From the NCBI GenBank assembly GCA_964036315.1, contig OZ038517.1, forward strand, positions 49,973,556 through 50,037,555: a stretch of DNA of 64,000 nucleotides. The letters are read 5' to 3'. Origin of the DNA: Acanthosepion esculentum. Lineage: Eukaryota; Mollusca; Cephalopoda; Sepiida; Sepiidae. Positions 20,580-33,665 of this stretch are shown here, piece after piece; position 1 is the stretch's first letter, and every line of letters starts with the position of its first letter. The notes under the pieces are model-generated. The model ran no database searches and was not told where the DNA came from. It saw nothing but the letters and a program-made list of their open reading frames with translations. Made by a program: the position numbers and the translations under genes.

Positions 20580-22335
20580 TAGATGCAGTACTTATGTGTC
20601 GCAATAACAGGTTACAAGATGCATGCAAAATATTTGCTTTCAGGTCACTTTGGTCGGTTTACTTTTACAGAAGATCATCTTTTAAACTGCTTTTCTTCTC
20701 AGACTACTGAATTTACTTGTGTGAGCTCAGAATTTTGTTTCTTTAAAAAACAAAAAAAAAAAACACTTCCACGCAACTCACCCCTAACAGATCTCCCACC
20801 ATTGCTTTTTTTCTTAAAGGATATGAAAATTCTTTATAGCAAATTGAAATGATTTTTTTCCATCCTAAAAATCGGAATACGCAGATAAGCAGTATATAAA
20901 AAAAAAAAAAAATTAAAAAGAAAATAATGGCAAAAATATATGAAAAAAAAAAAATTATAAAAATAATGAATTTAAACAGTAAAGTGGGGCGCCGTTAAAT
21001 TCTTAACCTAGTTAACGTCTCCAAAAATCAGTATTTTAATAACAAAATGCGTAGAATACTGATTTTGGAAAGTGAATTGGTTTGAGAACTTTTTCACTCC
21101 CTTCTTTCATATATATATATAATGAAAATAGTTTAAAATAACTTTTGAAGTGTAAAGCTAAAAATTGTCTGGTAAATTTTTTTTTTTTTTATTATTATTA
21201 TTTAAGATATTTTTTTTTTCAATTTCAACTTTTTTTTTCTTTTCTTATGAATACTTACTGCTGCTAATTTTTCTTAAAGAAAAAATATTAATATCTAAAA
21301 AAAAAACAAAACATAAAATGATGAAAAATAAACACAAAATTTTAATTTAAAACTCAAGAAAAAGAAATTTAATTTCCTTTTTAAGAGAGACGCATAACTG
21401 ATTTTTAAAAATGTCTTTCTTCGGTTTTTTTTATTTTCTTTTTTTTTTTTTCTTTTTCTCTACCCCTTTTTTGTTGAAAGAATGTTGCTATTTATAAAAA
21501 CTGGAGAAATAAAATGAATTCAAACAAACGTCAATGTAACCCTAAGAAATAAAATCTCATCGTCTAGAAATTTGGTGTTGTGTTATTTATTTTAATGTCT
21601 CGGCTTATCAGTGTTCGTGCCTATTTTTGTCAACTTAGGTTTTGTATTTCCAGAGTACACGAATAATTTGGACATTACAGATTTACTGAACTTTATTTTA
21701 TGTGAAAAATTCAAAATACTGATGGTAAGTTCTTCCGGGATTCTAAACCAATGGAAAACTTCCAATAAACGACTGTTGAGTAAGAGGCTTCAGTTTTGTT
21801 AGTGAAGTGATCCCCTCATTTCATGTTCAATAGAAAAAAAATCTTGATGGCCCCGAGGGTTCAGTCTTCTGATCCCCCACTTAATATCTAATAGAAGCAT
21901 CTCAAGCTAAATTTTCATTTGCTCGTAGGTGATTGCTTTAAAATGGCTGAGAAAAAACTGGTCGAGAAGATTAAACTTTTGCAGTACTAAAATTATCTCC
22001 CACTTTATGCCCAATAAAAATATTTCAGAGGGCAAATCATACCAGTTCTTTTTCAATCACTGCAGTTAAGCAACATTGAGTTTGGTCAGTACTCAGATTT
22101 GAGACAGCCAAAACAGGAGATGGATACAATGTTGCTAATTATACTAACAGAAGACCCTACAATGTGCAGGTACTTCTGAACAGTGGCTGACATCAGGGAG
22201 ACATCTGGTCAGATGCTAAATTACAATGAAGTTCTCTGGCGAGATATTTTCACAGCTTGTCCCATTTGGTTTGGGATATCCAGTCAGCAATTTTGAGACA
22301 AATAACTTTCAAGAAAGATATCTCATCAGACATCC
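20580..22335. other. AT-rich stretch with homopolymers, no gene recognised
   Basis: Long A and T runs occur at 20751, 20900, 21176 and 21440. The short frames are Lys/Phe-rich and follow composition. 22020-22340 is of more even composition and leads into the first satellite monomer at about 22345, but I cannot name it. Confidence 0.4.
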
Positions 22336-22344
22336 TGAATAGAT

Positions 22345-25300
22345 GAGCCGGATAATAATGATAATTCCTCATCTCAGGAATAGCCAAAATATTATGAGAA
22401 GAGGAAAAATATCTGGGGTATATTAATGATATTTCCTCATATCGGGAATAACCAAAATATTATGAGATGTGGAAAAATATCTGGGATATATTAATAATTC
22501 CTCATAACAGGAATAACCAAAATATTATGAGATGTGGAAAAATATCTGGGATATATTAATAATTCCTCGTATCAGGAATTACCAAAATATTATGAGATGT
22601 GGAAAAATATCTGGGATATATTAATAATTCCTCATATCAGGAATAACCAAAATATTATGAGATGTGGAAAAATATCTGGGATATATTAATAATTCCTCGT
22701 ATCAGGAATAACCAAAATATTATGAGATGTGGAAAAATATCTGGGATATATTAATAATTCCTCGTATCAGGAATTACCAAAATATTATGAGATGTGGAAA
22801 AATATCTGGGATATATTAATAATTCCTCGTATCAGGAATAACCAAAATATTATGAGATGTGGAAAAATATCTGGGATATATTAATAATTCCTCATATCAG
22901 GAATAACCAAAATATTATGAGATGTGGAAAAATATCTGGGATATATTAATAATTCCTCGTATCAGGAATTACCAAAATATTATGAGATGTGGAAAAATAT
23001 CTGGGATATATTAATAATTCCTCATATCAGGAATAACCAAAATATTATGAGATGTGGGAAAATATCTGGGATATATTAATAATTCCTCATATCAGGAATA
23101 ACCAAAATATTATGAGATGTGGGAAAATATCTGGGATATATTAATAATTCCTCATATCAGGAATAACCAAAATATTATGAGATGTGGAAAATATCTGGGC
23201 TATATTAATAATTCCTCATATCAGGAATAACCAAAATATTATGAGATGTGGAAAAATATCTGGGATATATTAATAATTCCTCATATCAGGAATAACCAAA
23301 ATATTATGAGATGTGGAAAAATATCTGGGATATATTAATAATTCCTCGTATCAGGAATTACCAAAATATTATGAGATGTGGAAAAATATCTGGGATATAT
23401 TAATAATTCCTCGTATCAGGAATAACCAAAATATTATGAGATGTGGAAAAATATCTGGGATATGTTAATAATTCCTCGTATCAGGAATTACCAAAATATT
23501 ATGAGATGTGGAAAAATATCTGGGATATATTAATAATTCCTCATATCAGGAATAACCAAAATATTATGAGATATGGAAAAATATCTGGGATATATTAATA
23601 ATTCCTCGTATCAGGAATTACCAAAATATTATGAGATGTGGGAAAATATCTGGGATATATTAATAATTCCTCATATCAGGAATAACCAAAATATTATGAG
23701 ATGTGAGAAAATATCTGGGATATATTAATAATTCCTCATATCAGGAATAACCAAAATATTATGAGATGTGAGAAAATATCTGGGATATATTAATAATTCC
23801 TCATATCAGAAATAACCAAAATATTATGAGATGTGGGAAAATATCTGGGATATATTAATAATTCCTCATATCAGGAATAACCAAAATATTATGAGATGTG
23901 GAAAATATCTGGGATATATTAATAATTCCTCATATCAGGAATAACCAAAATATTATGAGATGTGGGAAAATATCTGGGATATATTAATAATTCCACATAT
24001 CAGGAATAACCAAAATATTATGAGATGTGAGAAAATATCTGGGATATATTAATAATTCCTCATATCAGGAATAACCAAAATATTATGAGATGTGGTAAAA
24101 TATCTGGGATATATTACTAATTCCTCATATCAGGAATAACCAAAATATTATGAGATGTGGAAAAATATCTGGGATATATTTATAATTCCTCATATCAGGA
24201 ATAACCAAAATATTATGAGATGTGGAAAAATATCTGGCATATATTAATAATTCCTCATATCAGGAATAACCAAAATATTATGAGATGTGGAAAAATATCT
24301 GGGATATATTAATAATTCCTCGTATCAGGAATTACCAAAATATTATGAGATGTGGAAAAATATCTGGGATATATTAATAATTCCTCGTATCAGGAATAAC
24401 CAAAATATTATGAGATGTGGAAAAATATCTGGGATATATTAATAATTCCTCGTATCAGGAATAACCAAAATATTATGAGATGTGGAAAAATATCTGGGAT
24501 ATATTAATAATTCCTCGTATCAGGAATTACCAAAATATTATGAGATGTGGAAAAATATCTGGGATATATTAATAATTCCTCATATCAGGAATAACCAAAA
24601 TATTATAAGATGTGGAAAAATATCTGGGATATATTAATAATTCCTCATATCAGGAATAACCAAAATATTATGAGATGTGGAAAAATATCTGGGATATATT
24701 AATAATTCCTCGTATCAGGAATTACCAAAATATTATGAGATGTGGGGAAATATCTGGGATATATTAATAATTCCTCATATCAGGAATAACCAAAATATTA
24801 TGAGATGTGAGAAAATATCTGGGATATATTAATAATTCCTCATATCAGGAATAACCAAAATATTATGAGATGTGAGAAAATATCTGGGATATATTAATAA
24901 TTCCTCATATCAGGAATAACCAAAATATTATGAGATGTGAGAAAATATCTGGGATATATTAATAATTCCTCATATCAGAAATAACCAAAATATTATGAGA
25001 TGTGGGAAAATATCTGGGATATATTAATAATTCCTCATATCAGGAATAACCAAAATATTATGAGATGTGGAAAATATCTGGGATATATTAATAATTCCTC
25101 ATATCAGGAATAACCAAAATATTATGAGATGTGGGAAAATATCTGGGATATATTAATAATTCCTCATATCAGGAATAACCAAAATATTATGAGATGTGAG
25201 AAAATATCTGGGATATATTAATAATTCCTCATATCAGGAATAAGCAAAATATTATGAGATGTGGGAAAATATCTGGGATATATTAATAATTCCTCATATC

Positions 25301-28300
25301 AGGAATAACCAAAATATTATGAGATGTGGAAAATATCTGGGATATATTAATAATTCCTCATATCAGGAATAACCAAAATATTATGAGATGTGGAAAAATA
25401 TCTGGGATATATTTATAATTCCTCATATCAGGAATAACCAAAATATTATGAGATGTGGAAAATATCTGGGATATATTAATAATTCCTCATATCAGGAATA
25501 ACCAAAATATTATGAGATGTGGAAAAATATCTGGGATATATTAATAATTCCTCATATCAGGAATAACCAAAATATTATGAGATGTGGAAAAATATCTGGG
25601 ATATATTAATAATTCCTCGTATCAGGAATTACCAAAATATTATGAGATGTGGGAAAATATCTGGGATATATTAATAATTCCTCATATCAGGAATAACCAA
25701 AATATTATGAGATGTGAGAAAATATCTGGGATATATTAATAATTCCTCATATCAGAAATAACCAAAATATTATGAGATGTGGGAAAATATCTGGGATATA
25801 TTAATAATTCCTCATATCAGGAATAACCAAAATATTATGAGATGTGGAAAATATCTAGGATATATTAATAATTCCTTATATCAGGAATAACCAAAATATT
25901 ATGAGATGTGGGAAAATATCTGAGAAATATTAATAATTCCTCGTATCAGGAATTACCAAAATATTATGAGATGTGGAAAAATATCTGGGATATATTAATA
26001 ATTCCTCGTATCAGGAATAACCAAAATATTATGAGATGTGGAAAAATATCTGGGATATATTAATAATTCCTCGTATCAGGAATAACCAAAATATTATGAG
26101 ATGTGGAAAAATATCTGGGATATATTAATAATTCCTCGTATCAGGAATTACCAAAATATTATGAGATGTGGAAAAATATCTGGGATATATTAATAATTCC
26201 TCATATCAGGAATAACCAAAATATTATAAGATGTGGAAAAATATCTGGGATATATTAATAATTCCTCATATCAGGAATAACCAAAATATTATGAGATGTG
26301 GAAAAATATCTGGGATATATTAATAATTCCTCGTATCAGGAATTACCAAAATATTATGAGATGTGGGGAAATATCTGGGATATATTAATAATTCCTCATA
26401 TCAGGAATAACCAAAATATTATGAGATGTGAGAAAATATCTGGGATATATTAATAATTCCTCATATCAGGAATAACCAAAATATTATGAGATGTGAGAAA
26501 ATATCTGGGATATATTAATAATTCCTCATATCAGGAATAACCAAAATATTATGAGATGTGAGAAAATATCTGGGATATATTAATAATTCCTCATATCAGA
26601 AATAACCAAAATATTATGAGATGTGGGAAAATATCTGGGATATATTAATAATTCCTCATATCAGGAATAACCAAAATATTATGAGATGTGGAAAATATCT
26701 GGGATATATTAATAATTCCTCATATCAGGAATAACCAAAATATTATGAGATGTGGGAAAATATCTGGGATATATTAATAATTCCTCATATCAGGAATAAC
26801 CAAAATATTATGAGATGTGAGAAAATATCTGGGATATATTAATAATTCCTTATATTAGGAATAACCAAAATATTATGAGATGTGGGAAAATATCTGGGAT
26901 ATATTAATAATTCCTCATATCAGGAATAACCAAAATATTATGAGATGTGGAAAATATCTGGGATATATTAATAATTCCTCATATCAGGAATAACCAAAAT
27001 ATTATGAGATGTGGAAAATATCTGGGATATATTAATAATTCCTCATATCAGGAATAACCAAAATATTATGAGATGTGGAAAAATATCTGGGATATATTTA
27101 TAATTCCTCATATCAGGAATAACCAAAATATTATGAGATGTGGAAAATATCTGGGATATATTAATAATTCCTCATATCAGGAATAACCAAAATATTATGA
27201 GATGTGGGAAAATATCTGGGATATATTAATAATTCCTCATATCAGGAATAACCAAAATATTATGAGATGTGGGAAAATATCTGGGATATATTAATAATTC
27301 CTCATATCAGGAATAACCAAAATATTATGAGATGTGAGAAAATATCTGGGATATATTAATAATTCCTCATATCAGGAATAACCAAAATATTATGAGATGT
27401 GGAAAAATATCTGGGATATATTTATAATTCCTCATATCAGGAATAACCAAAATATTATGAGATGTGGAAAAATATCTGGGATATATTAATAATTCCTCAT
27501 ATCAGGAATAACCAAAATATTATGAGATGTGGAAAAATATCTGGGATATATTAATAATTCCTCGTATCAGGAATTACCAAAATATTATGAGATATGGAAA
27601 AATATCTGGGATATATTAATAATTCCTCGTATCAGGAATAACCAAAATATTATGAGATGTGGAAAAATATCTGGGATATATTAATAATTCCTCGTATCAG
27701 GAATAACCAAAATATTATGAGATGTGGAAAAATATCTGGGATATATTAATAATTCCTCGTATCAGGAATTACCAAAATATTATGAGATGTGGAAAAATAT
27801 CTGGGATATATTAATAATTCCTCATATCAGGAATAACCAAAATATTATGAGATGTGGAAAAATATCTGGGATATATTAATAATTCCTCGTATCAGGAATA
27901 ACCAAAATATTATGAGATGTGGAAAAATATCTGGGATATATTAATAATTCCTCGTATCAGGAATTACCAAAATATTATGAGATGTGGGGAAATATCTGGG
28001 ATATATTAATAATTCCTCATATCAGGAATAACCAAAATATTATGAGATGTGGAAAATATCTGGGATATATTAATAATTCCTCATATCAGGAATAACCAAA
28101 ATATTATGAGATGTGGAAAAATATCTGGGATATATTTATAATTCCTCATATCAGGAATAACCAAAATATTATGAGATGTGGAAAATATCTGGGATATATT
28201 AATAATTCCTCATATCAGGAATAACCAAAATATTATGAGATGTGGGAAAATATCTGGGATATATTAATAATTCCTCATATCAGGAATAACCAAAATATTA

Positions 28301-31300
28301 TGAGATGTGAGAAAATATCTGGGATATATTAATAATTCCTCATATCAGGAATAACCAAAATATTATGAGATGTGGGAAAATATCTGGGATATATTAATAA
28401 TTCCTCATATCAGGAATAACCAAAATATTATGAGATGTGGAAAATATCTGGGATATATTAATAATTCCTCATATCAGGAATAACCAAAATATTATGAGAT
28501 GTGGAAAAATATCTGGGATATATTTATAATTCCTCGTATCAGGAATAACCAAAATATTATGAGATGTGGAAAATATCTGGGATATATTAATAATTCCTCG
28601 TATCAGGAATAACCAAAATATTATGAGATGTGGAAAAATATCTGGGATATATTAATAATTCCTCGTATCAGGAATAACCAAAATATTATGAGATGTGGAA
28701 AAATATCTGGGATATATTAATAATTCCTCGTATCAGGAATTACCAAAATATTATGAGATGTGGGAAAATATCTGGGATATATTAATAATTCCTCATATCA
28801 GGAATAACCAAAATATTATGAGATGTGAGAAAATATCTGGGATATATTAATAATTCCTCATATCAGAAATAACCAAAATATTATGAGATGTGGGAAAATA
28901 TCTGGGATATATTAATAATTCCTCATATCAGGAATAACCAAAATATTATGAGATGTGGAAAATATCTAGGATATATTAATAATTCCTTATATCAGGAATA
29001 ACCAAAATATTATGAGATGTGGGAAAATATCTGGGATATATTAATAATTCCTCGTATCAGGAATTACCAAAATATTATGAGATGTGGAAAAATATCTGGG
29101 ATATATTAATAATTCCTCGTATCAGGAATAACCAAAATATTATGAGATGTGGAAAAATATCTGGGATATATTAATAATTCCTCGTATCAGGAATAACCAA
29201 AATATTATGAGATGTGGAAAAATATCTGGGATATATTAATAATTCCTCGTATCAGGAATTACCAAAATATTATGAGATGTGGAAAAATATCTGGGATATA
29301 TTAATAATTCCTCATATCAGGAATAACCAAAATATTATAAGATGTGGAAAAATATCTGGGATATATTAATAATTCCTCATATCAGGAATAACCAAAATAT
29401 TATGAGATGTGGAAAAATATCTGGGATATATTAATAATTCCTCGTATCAGGAATTACCAAAATATTATGAGATGTGGGGAAATATCTGGGATATATTAAT
29501 AATTCCTCATATCAGGAATAACCAAAATATTATGAGATGTGAGAAAATATCTGGGATATATTAATAATTCCTCATATCAGGAATAACCAAAATATTATGA
29601 GATGTGAGAAAATATCTGGGATATATTAATAATTCCTCATATCAGGAATAACCAAAATATTATGAGATGTGAGAAAATATCTGGGATATATTAATAATTC
29701 CTCATATCAGAAATAACCAAAATATTATGAGATGTGGGAAAATATCTGGGATATATTAATAATTCCTCATATCAGGAATAACCAAAATATTATGAGATGT
29801 GGAAAATATCTGGGATATATTAATAATTCCTCATATCAGGAATAACCAAAATATTATGAGATGTGGGAAAATATCTGGGATATATTAATAATTCCTCATA
29901 TCAGGAATAACCAAAATATTATGAGATGTGAGAAAATATCTGGGATATATTAATAATTCCTTATATTAGGAATAACCAAAATATTATGAGATGTGGGAAA
30001 ATATCTGGGATATATTAATAATTCCTCATATCAGGAATAACCAAAATATTATGAGATGTGGAAAATATCTGGGATATATTAATAATTCCTCATATCAGGA
30101 ATAACCAAAATATTATGAGATGTGGAAAATATCTGGGATATATTAATAATTCCTCATATCAGGAATAACCAAAATATTATGAGATGTGGAAAAATATCTG
30201 GGATATATTTATAATTCCTCATATCAGGAATAACCAAAATATTATGAGATGTGGAAAATATCTGGGATATATTAATAATTCCTCATATCAGGAATAACCA
30301 AAATATTATGAGATGTGGGAAAATATCTGGGATATATTAATAATTCCTCATATCAGGAATAACCAAAATATTATGAGATGTGGGAAAATATCTGGGATAT
30401 ATTAATAATTCCTCATATCAGGAATAACCAAAATATTATGAGATGTGAGAAAATATCTGGGATATATTAATAATTCCTCATATCAGGAATAACCAAAATA
30501 TTATGAGATGTGGAAAAATATCTGGGATATATTTATAATTCCTCATATCAGGAATAACCAAAATATTATGAGATGTGGAAAAATATCTGGGATATATTAA
30601 TAATTCCTCATATCAGGAATAACCAAAATATTATGAGATGTGGAAAAATATCTGGGATATATTAATAATTCCTCGTATCAGGAATTACCAAAATATTATG
30701 AGATATGGAAAAATATCTGGGATATATTAATAATTCCTCATATCAGGAATAACCAAAATATTATGAGATGTGGAAAAATATCTGGGATATATTAATAATT
30801 CCTCGTATCAGGAATAACCAAAATATTATGAGATGTGGAAAAATATCTGGGATATATTAATAATTCCTCGTATCAGGAATTACCAAAATATTATGAGATG
30901 TGGAAAAATATCTGGGATATATTAATAATTCCTCATATCAGGAATAACCAAAATATTATAAGATGTGGAAAAATATCTGGGATATATTAATAATTCCTCA
31001 TATCAGGAATAACCAAAATATTATGAGATGTGGAAAAATATCTGGGATATATTAATAATTCCTCGTATCAGGAATTACCAAAATATTATGAGATGTGGGG
31101 AAATATCTGGGATATATTAATAATTCCTCATATCAGGAATAACCAAAATATTATGAGATGTGGAAAATATCTGGGATATATTAATAATTCCTCATATCAG
31201 GAATAACCAAAATATTATGAGATGTGGAAAAATATCTGGGATATATTTATAATTCCTCATATCAGGAATAACCAAAATATTATGAGATGTGGAAAATATC

Positions 31301-32560
31301 TGGGATATATTAATAATTCCTCATATCAGGAATAACCAAAATATTATGAGATGTGGGAAAATATCTGGGATATATTAATAATTCCTCATATCAGGAATAA
31401 CCAAAATATTATGAGATGTGAGAAAATATCTGGGATATATTAATAATTCCTCATATCAGGAATAACCAAAATATTATGAGATGTGGGAAAATATCTGGGA
31501 TATATTAATAATTCCTCATATCAGGAATAACCAAAATATTATGAGATGTGGAAAATATCTGGGATATATTAATAATTCCTCATATCAGGAATAACCAAAA
31601 TATTATGAGATGTGGAAAAATATCTGGGATATATTTATAATTCCTCATATCAGGAATAACCAAAATATTATGAGATGTGGAAAATATCTGGGATATATTA
31701 ATAATTCCTCGTATCAGGAATAACCAAAATATTATGAGATGTGGAAAAATATCTGGGATATATTAATAATTCCTCGTATCAGGAATAACCAAAATATTAT
31801 GAGATGTGGAAAAATATCTGGGATATATTAATAATTCCTCATATCAGGAATAACCAAAATATTATAAGATGTGGAAAAATATCTGGGATATATTAATAAT
31901 TCCTCATATCAGGAATAACCAAAATATTATGAGATGTGGAAAAATATCTGGGATATATTTATAATTCCTCATATCAGGAATAACCAAAATATTATGAGAT
32001 GTGGAAAATATCTGGGATATATTAATAATTCCTCATATCAGGAATAACCAAAATATTATGAGATGTGGGAAAATATCTGGGATATATTAATAATTCCTCA
32101 TATCAGGAATAACCAAAATATTATGAGATGTGGGAAAATATCTGGGATATATTAATAATTCCTCATATCAGGAATAACCAAAATATTATGAGATGTGGAA
32201 AATATCTGGGATATATTAATAATTCCTCATATCAGGAATAACCAAAATATTATGAGATGTGGAAAAATATCTGGGATATATTTATAATTCCTCATATCAG
32301 GAATAACCAAAATATTATGAGATGTGGAAAATATCTGGGATATATTAATAATTCCTCATATCAGGAATAACCAAAATATTATGAGATGTGGAAAAATATC
32401 TGGGATATATTTATAATTCCTCATATCAGGAATAACCAAAATATTATGAGATGTGGAAAATATCTGGGATATATTAATAATTCCTCATATCAGGAATAAC
32501 CAAAATATTATGAGATGAGGAAAAATATCTGGGATATATTAATGATAATTCCTCATCTCA
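22345..32560 (+). repeat. 65-bp satellite array, about 155 monomers
   Basis: The monomer reads CCAAAATATTATGAGATGTG, GAAAAATATCTGGGATATAT, TAATAATTCCTCATATCAGG, AATAA (65 bp; 64-bp variants lack one A in the A run). Common variants are CGTATCAGGAATTACC for CATATCAGGAATAACC, and GTGAG/GTGGG/GTGGGG before the A run. The first and last units are diverged and contain AATGATAATTCCTCATCTCAGG. Variants recur in blocks, showing higher-order repeats. 65 is not a multiple of 3, so no long frames exist. There is no coding signal. Confidence 0.97.
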
Positions 32561-32760
32561 GGAATAAACAAAATATGGTGACAAAAGCAACCAAGATAAT
32601 GGGACTACCATGAATGAATCATGGTATAATAATGGTAATTCCTCATCTCTGAAAAAACGAAATATTATAACAACCAAGATGAGGACATTGCCAGGAATGA
32701 CAACAGGAATTTCAGCTCTCTTTTCCGGATTCTGAGTGTAGTGTTCTTTCTAATTAATCG
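32561..32760 (+). repeat. Diverged ancestral-type monomers between the two satellites
   Basis: The units carry AATTCCTCATCTC(A/T)G, CAAAATAT..TG and ACCAAGATGAGGACATTGCC. The last phrase is typical of the 90-bp satellite. They bridge the 65-bp and 90-bp families. Confidence 0.7.
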
Positions 32761-32799
32761 TGTCTACTCCTGGACCGAATTCTATATAAACCTGCACAT

Positions 32800-33200
32800 C
32801 CATGATTGCAGCACCTGGCATTCCCAAATGGTTACCCATCTAGGTAATGACCAGGCTCGATGTTGCTTAACTTCAGGAGAGCTTAATCTATAGCAAAATG
32901 AAAAAAAGGTTATTTTTAGTTGTAGTGTCTATTCTAAAAGTACAAATGCCAGAATGTCACCCATAATGATCAGGCTCGACATTGCTTAACTTCAGGATCA
33001 GGAGAGCTTCATCTATAGCAATATGAAAAAAAGGGTTATTTTTAGTTGTAGTGACTATTCTAAAAGTCCAAATGCCAGAATGTCACCCATTATGACCAGG
33101 CTTGATATTGCTTAACTTCAGGAAAGCTTAATCTACAGCAATATGAAGAAAAGGTTATTTTTAGTTGTAGTATCTATTCTAAAAGTCCACATGAAAAATG
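32800..33200 (+). repeat. About 115-bp repeat, three copies
   Basis: ATGACCAGGCTCGATGTTGC, ATGATCAGGCTCGACATTGC and ATGACCAGGCTTGATATTGC (about 32847, 32967 and 33094) are each followed by TTAACTTCAGGA, AGCTT(A/C)ATCTA and AAAAGG(G)TTATTTTTAGTTG. It lies between the two satellites and seems unrelated to their monomers. Confidence 0.8.
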
Positions 33201-33404
33201 TTTTGATTGTAATAACCAATGATACTAGCTTGAATACATCAATGTATAATAATAGTTATTCGGTAATTTTTAATCTTCATGCCTACAAAAAAAAGTTGGG
33301 TCAAAAGGACGGTTTTTCCCTTGACACTGCTTTTATTTTAACTACCTTCACTACTCGGCAATGTTTATTATTTTAAAAAGCGATTGTTAGAATTGGAACA
33401 AAAT

Positions 33405-33665
33405 AACTGTAATAAGATGAAATCCTCATCTCTGAAAGAACCAAAATATTATGATTATAAAAACCAAGATGAGAACACTACCAGGAATACATCAAGATAT
33501 ATTAATAATAATTCCTTATCTGAGAAATAACCTAAATATAACAGCCAAGATGAGGAGTCTAACAGGAATAAATCATAGTATAATTATGATAATTCCACAT
33601 CTTGGAAATAATCAAAATAAAAAATAAGATGAGGACACTACCTGGAATAATTCAAGGTATAATAA
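33405..33665 (+). repeat. Diverged edge monomers of the 90-bp satellite
   Basis: Three units of about 85-95 bp carry the AACCAAGATGAGAACACTACC or GCCAAGATGAGGA phrase, GGAATA(C/A)ATCA and AATTCC(T/A)(T/C)ATCT. They share more with the 65-bp satellite (AACCAAAATATTATG) than the homogenised core does. Confidence 0.75.

Noticed and set aside
22345..32560. A CRISPR-like array
   Set aside because: The units are contiguous 65-bp monomers with no unique spacers, in a eukaryotic repeat landscape.
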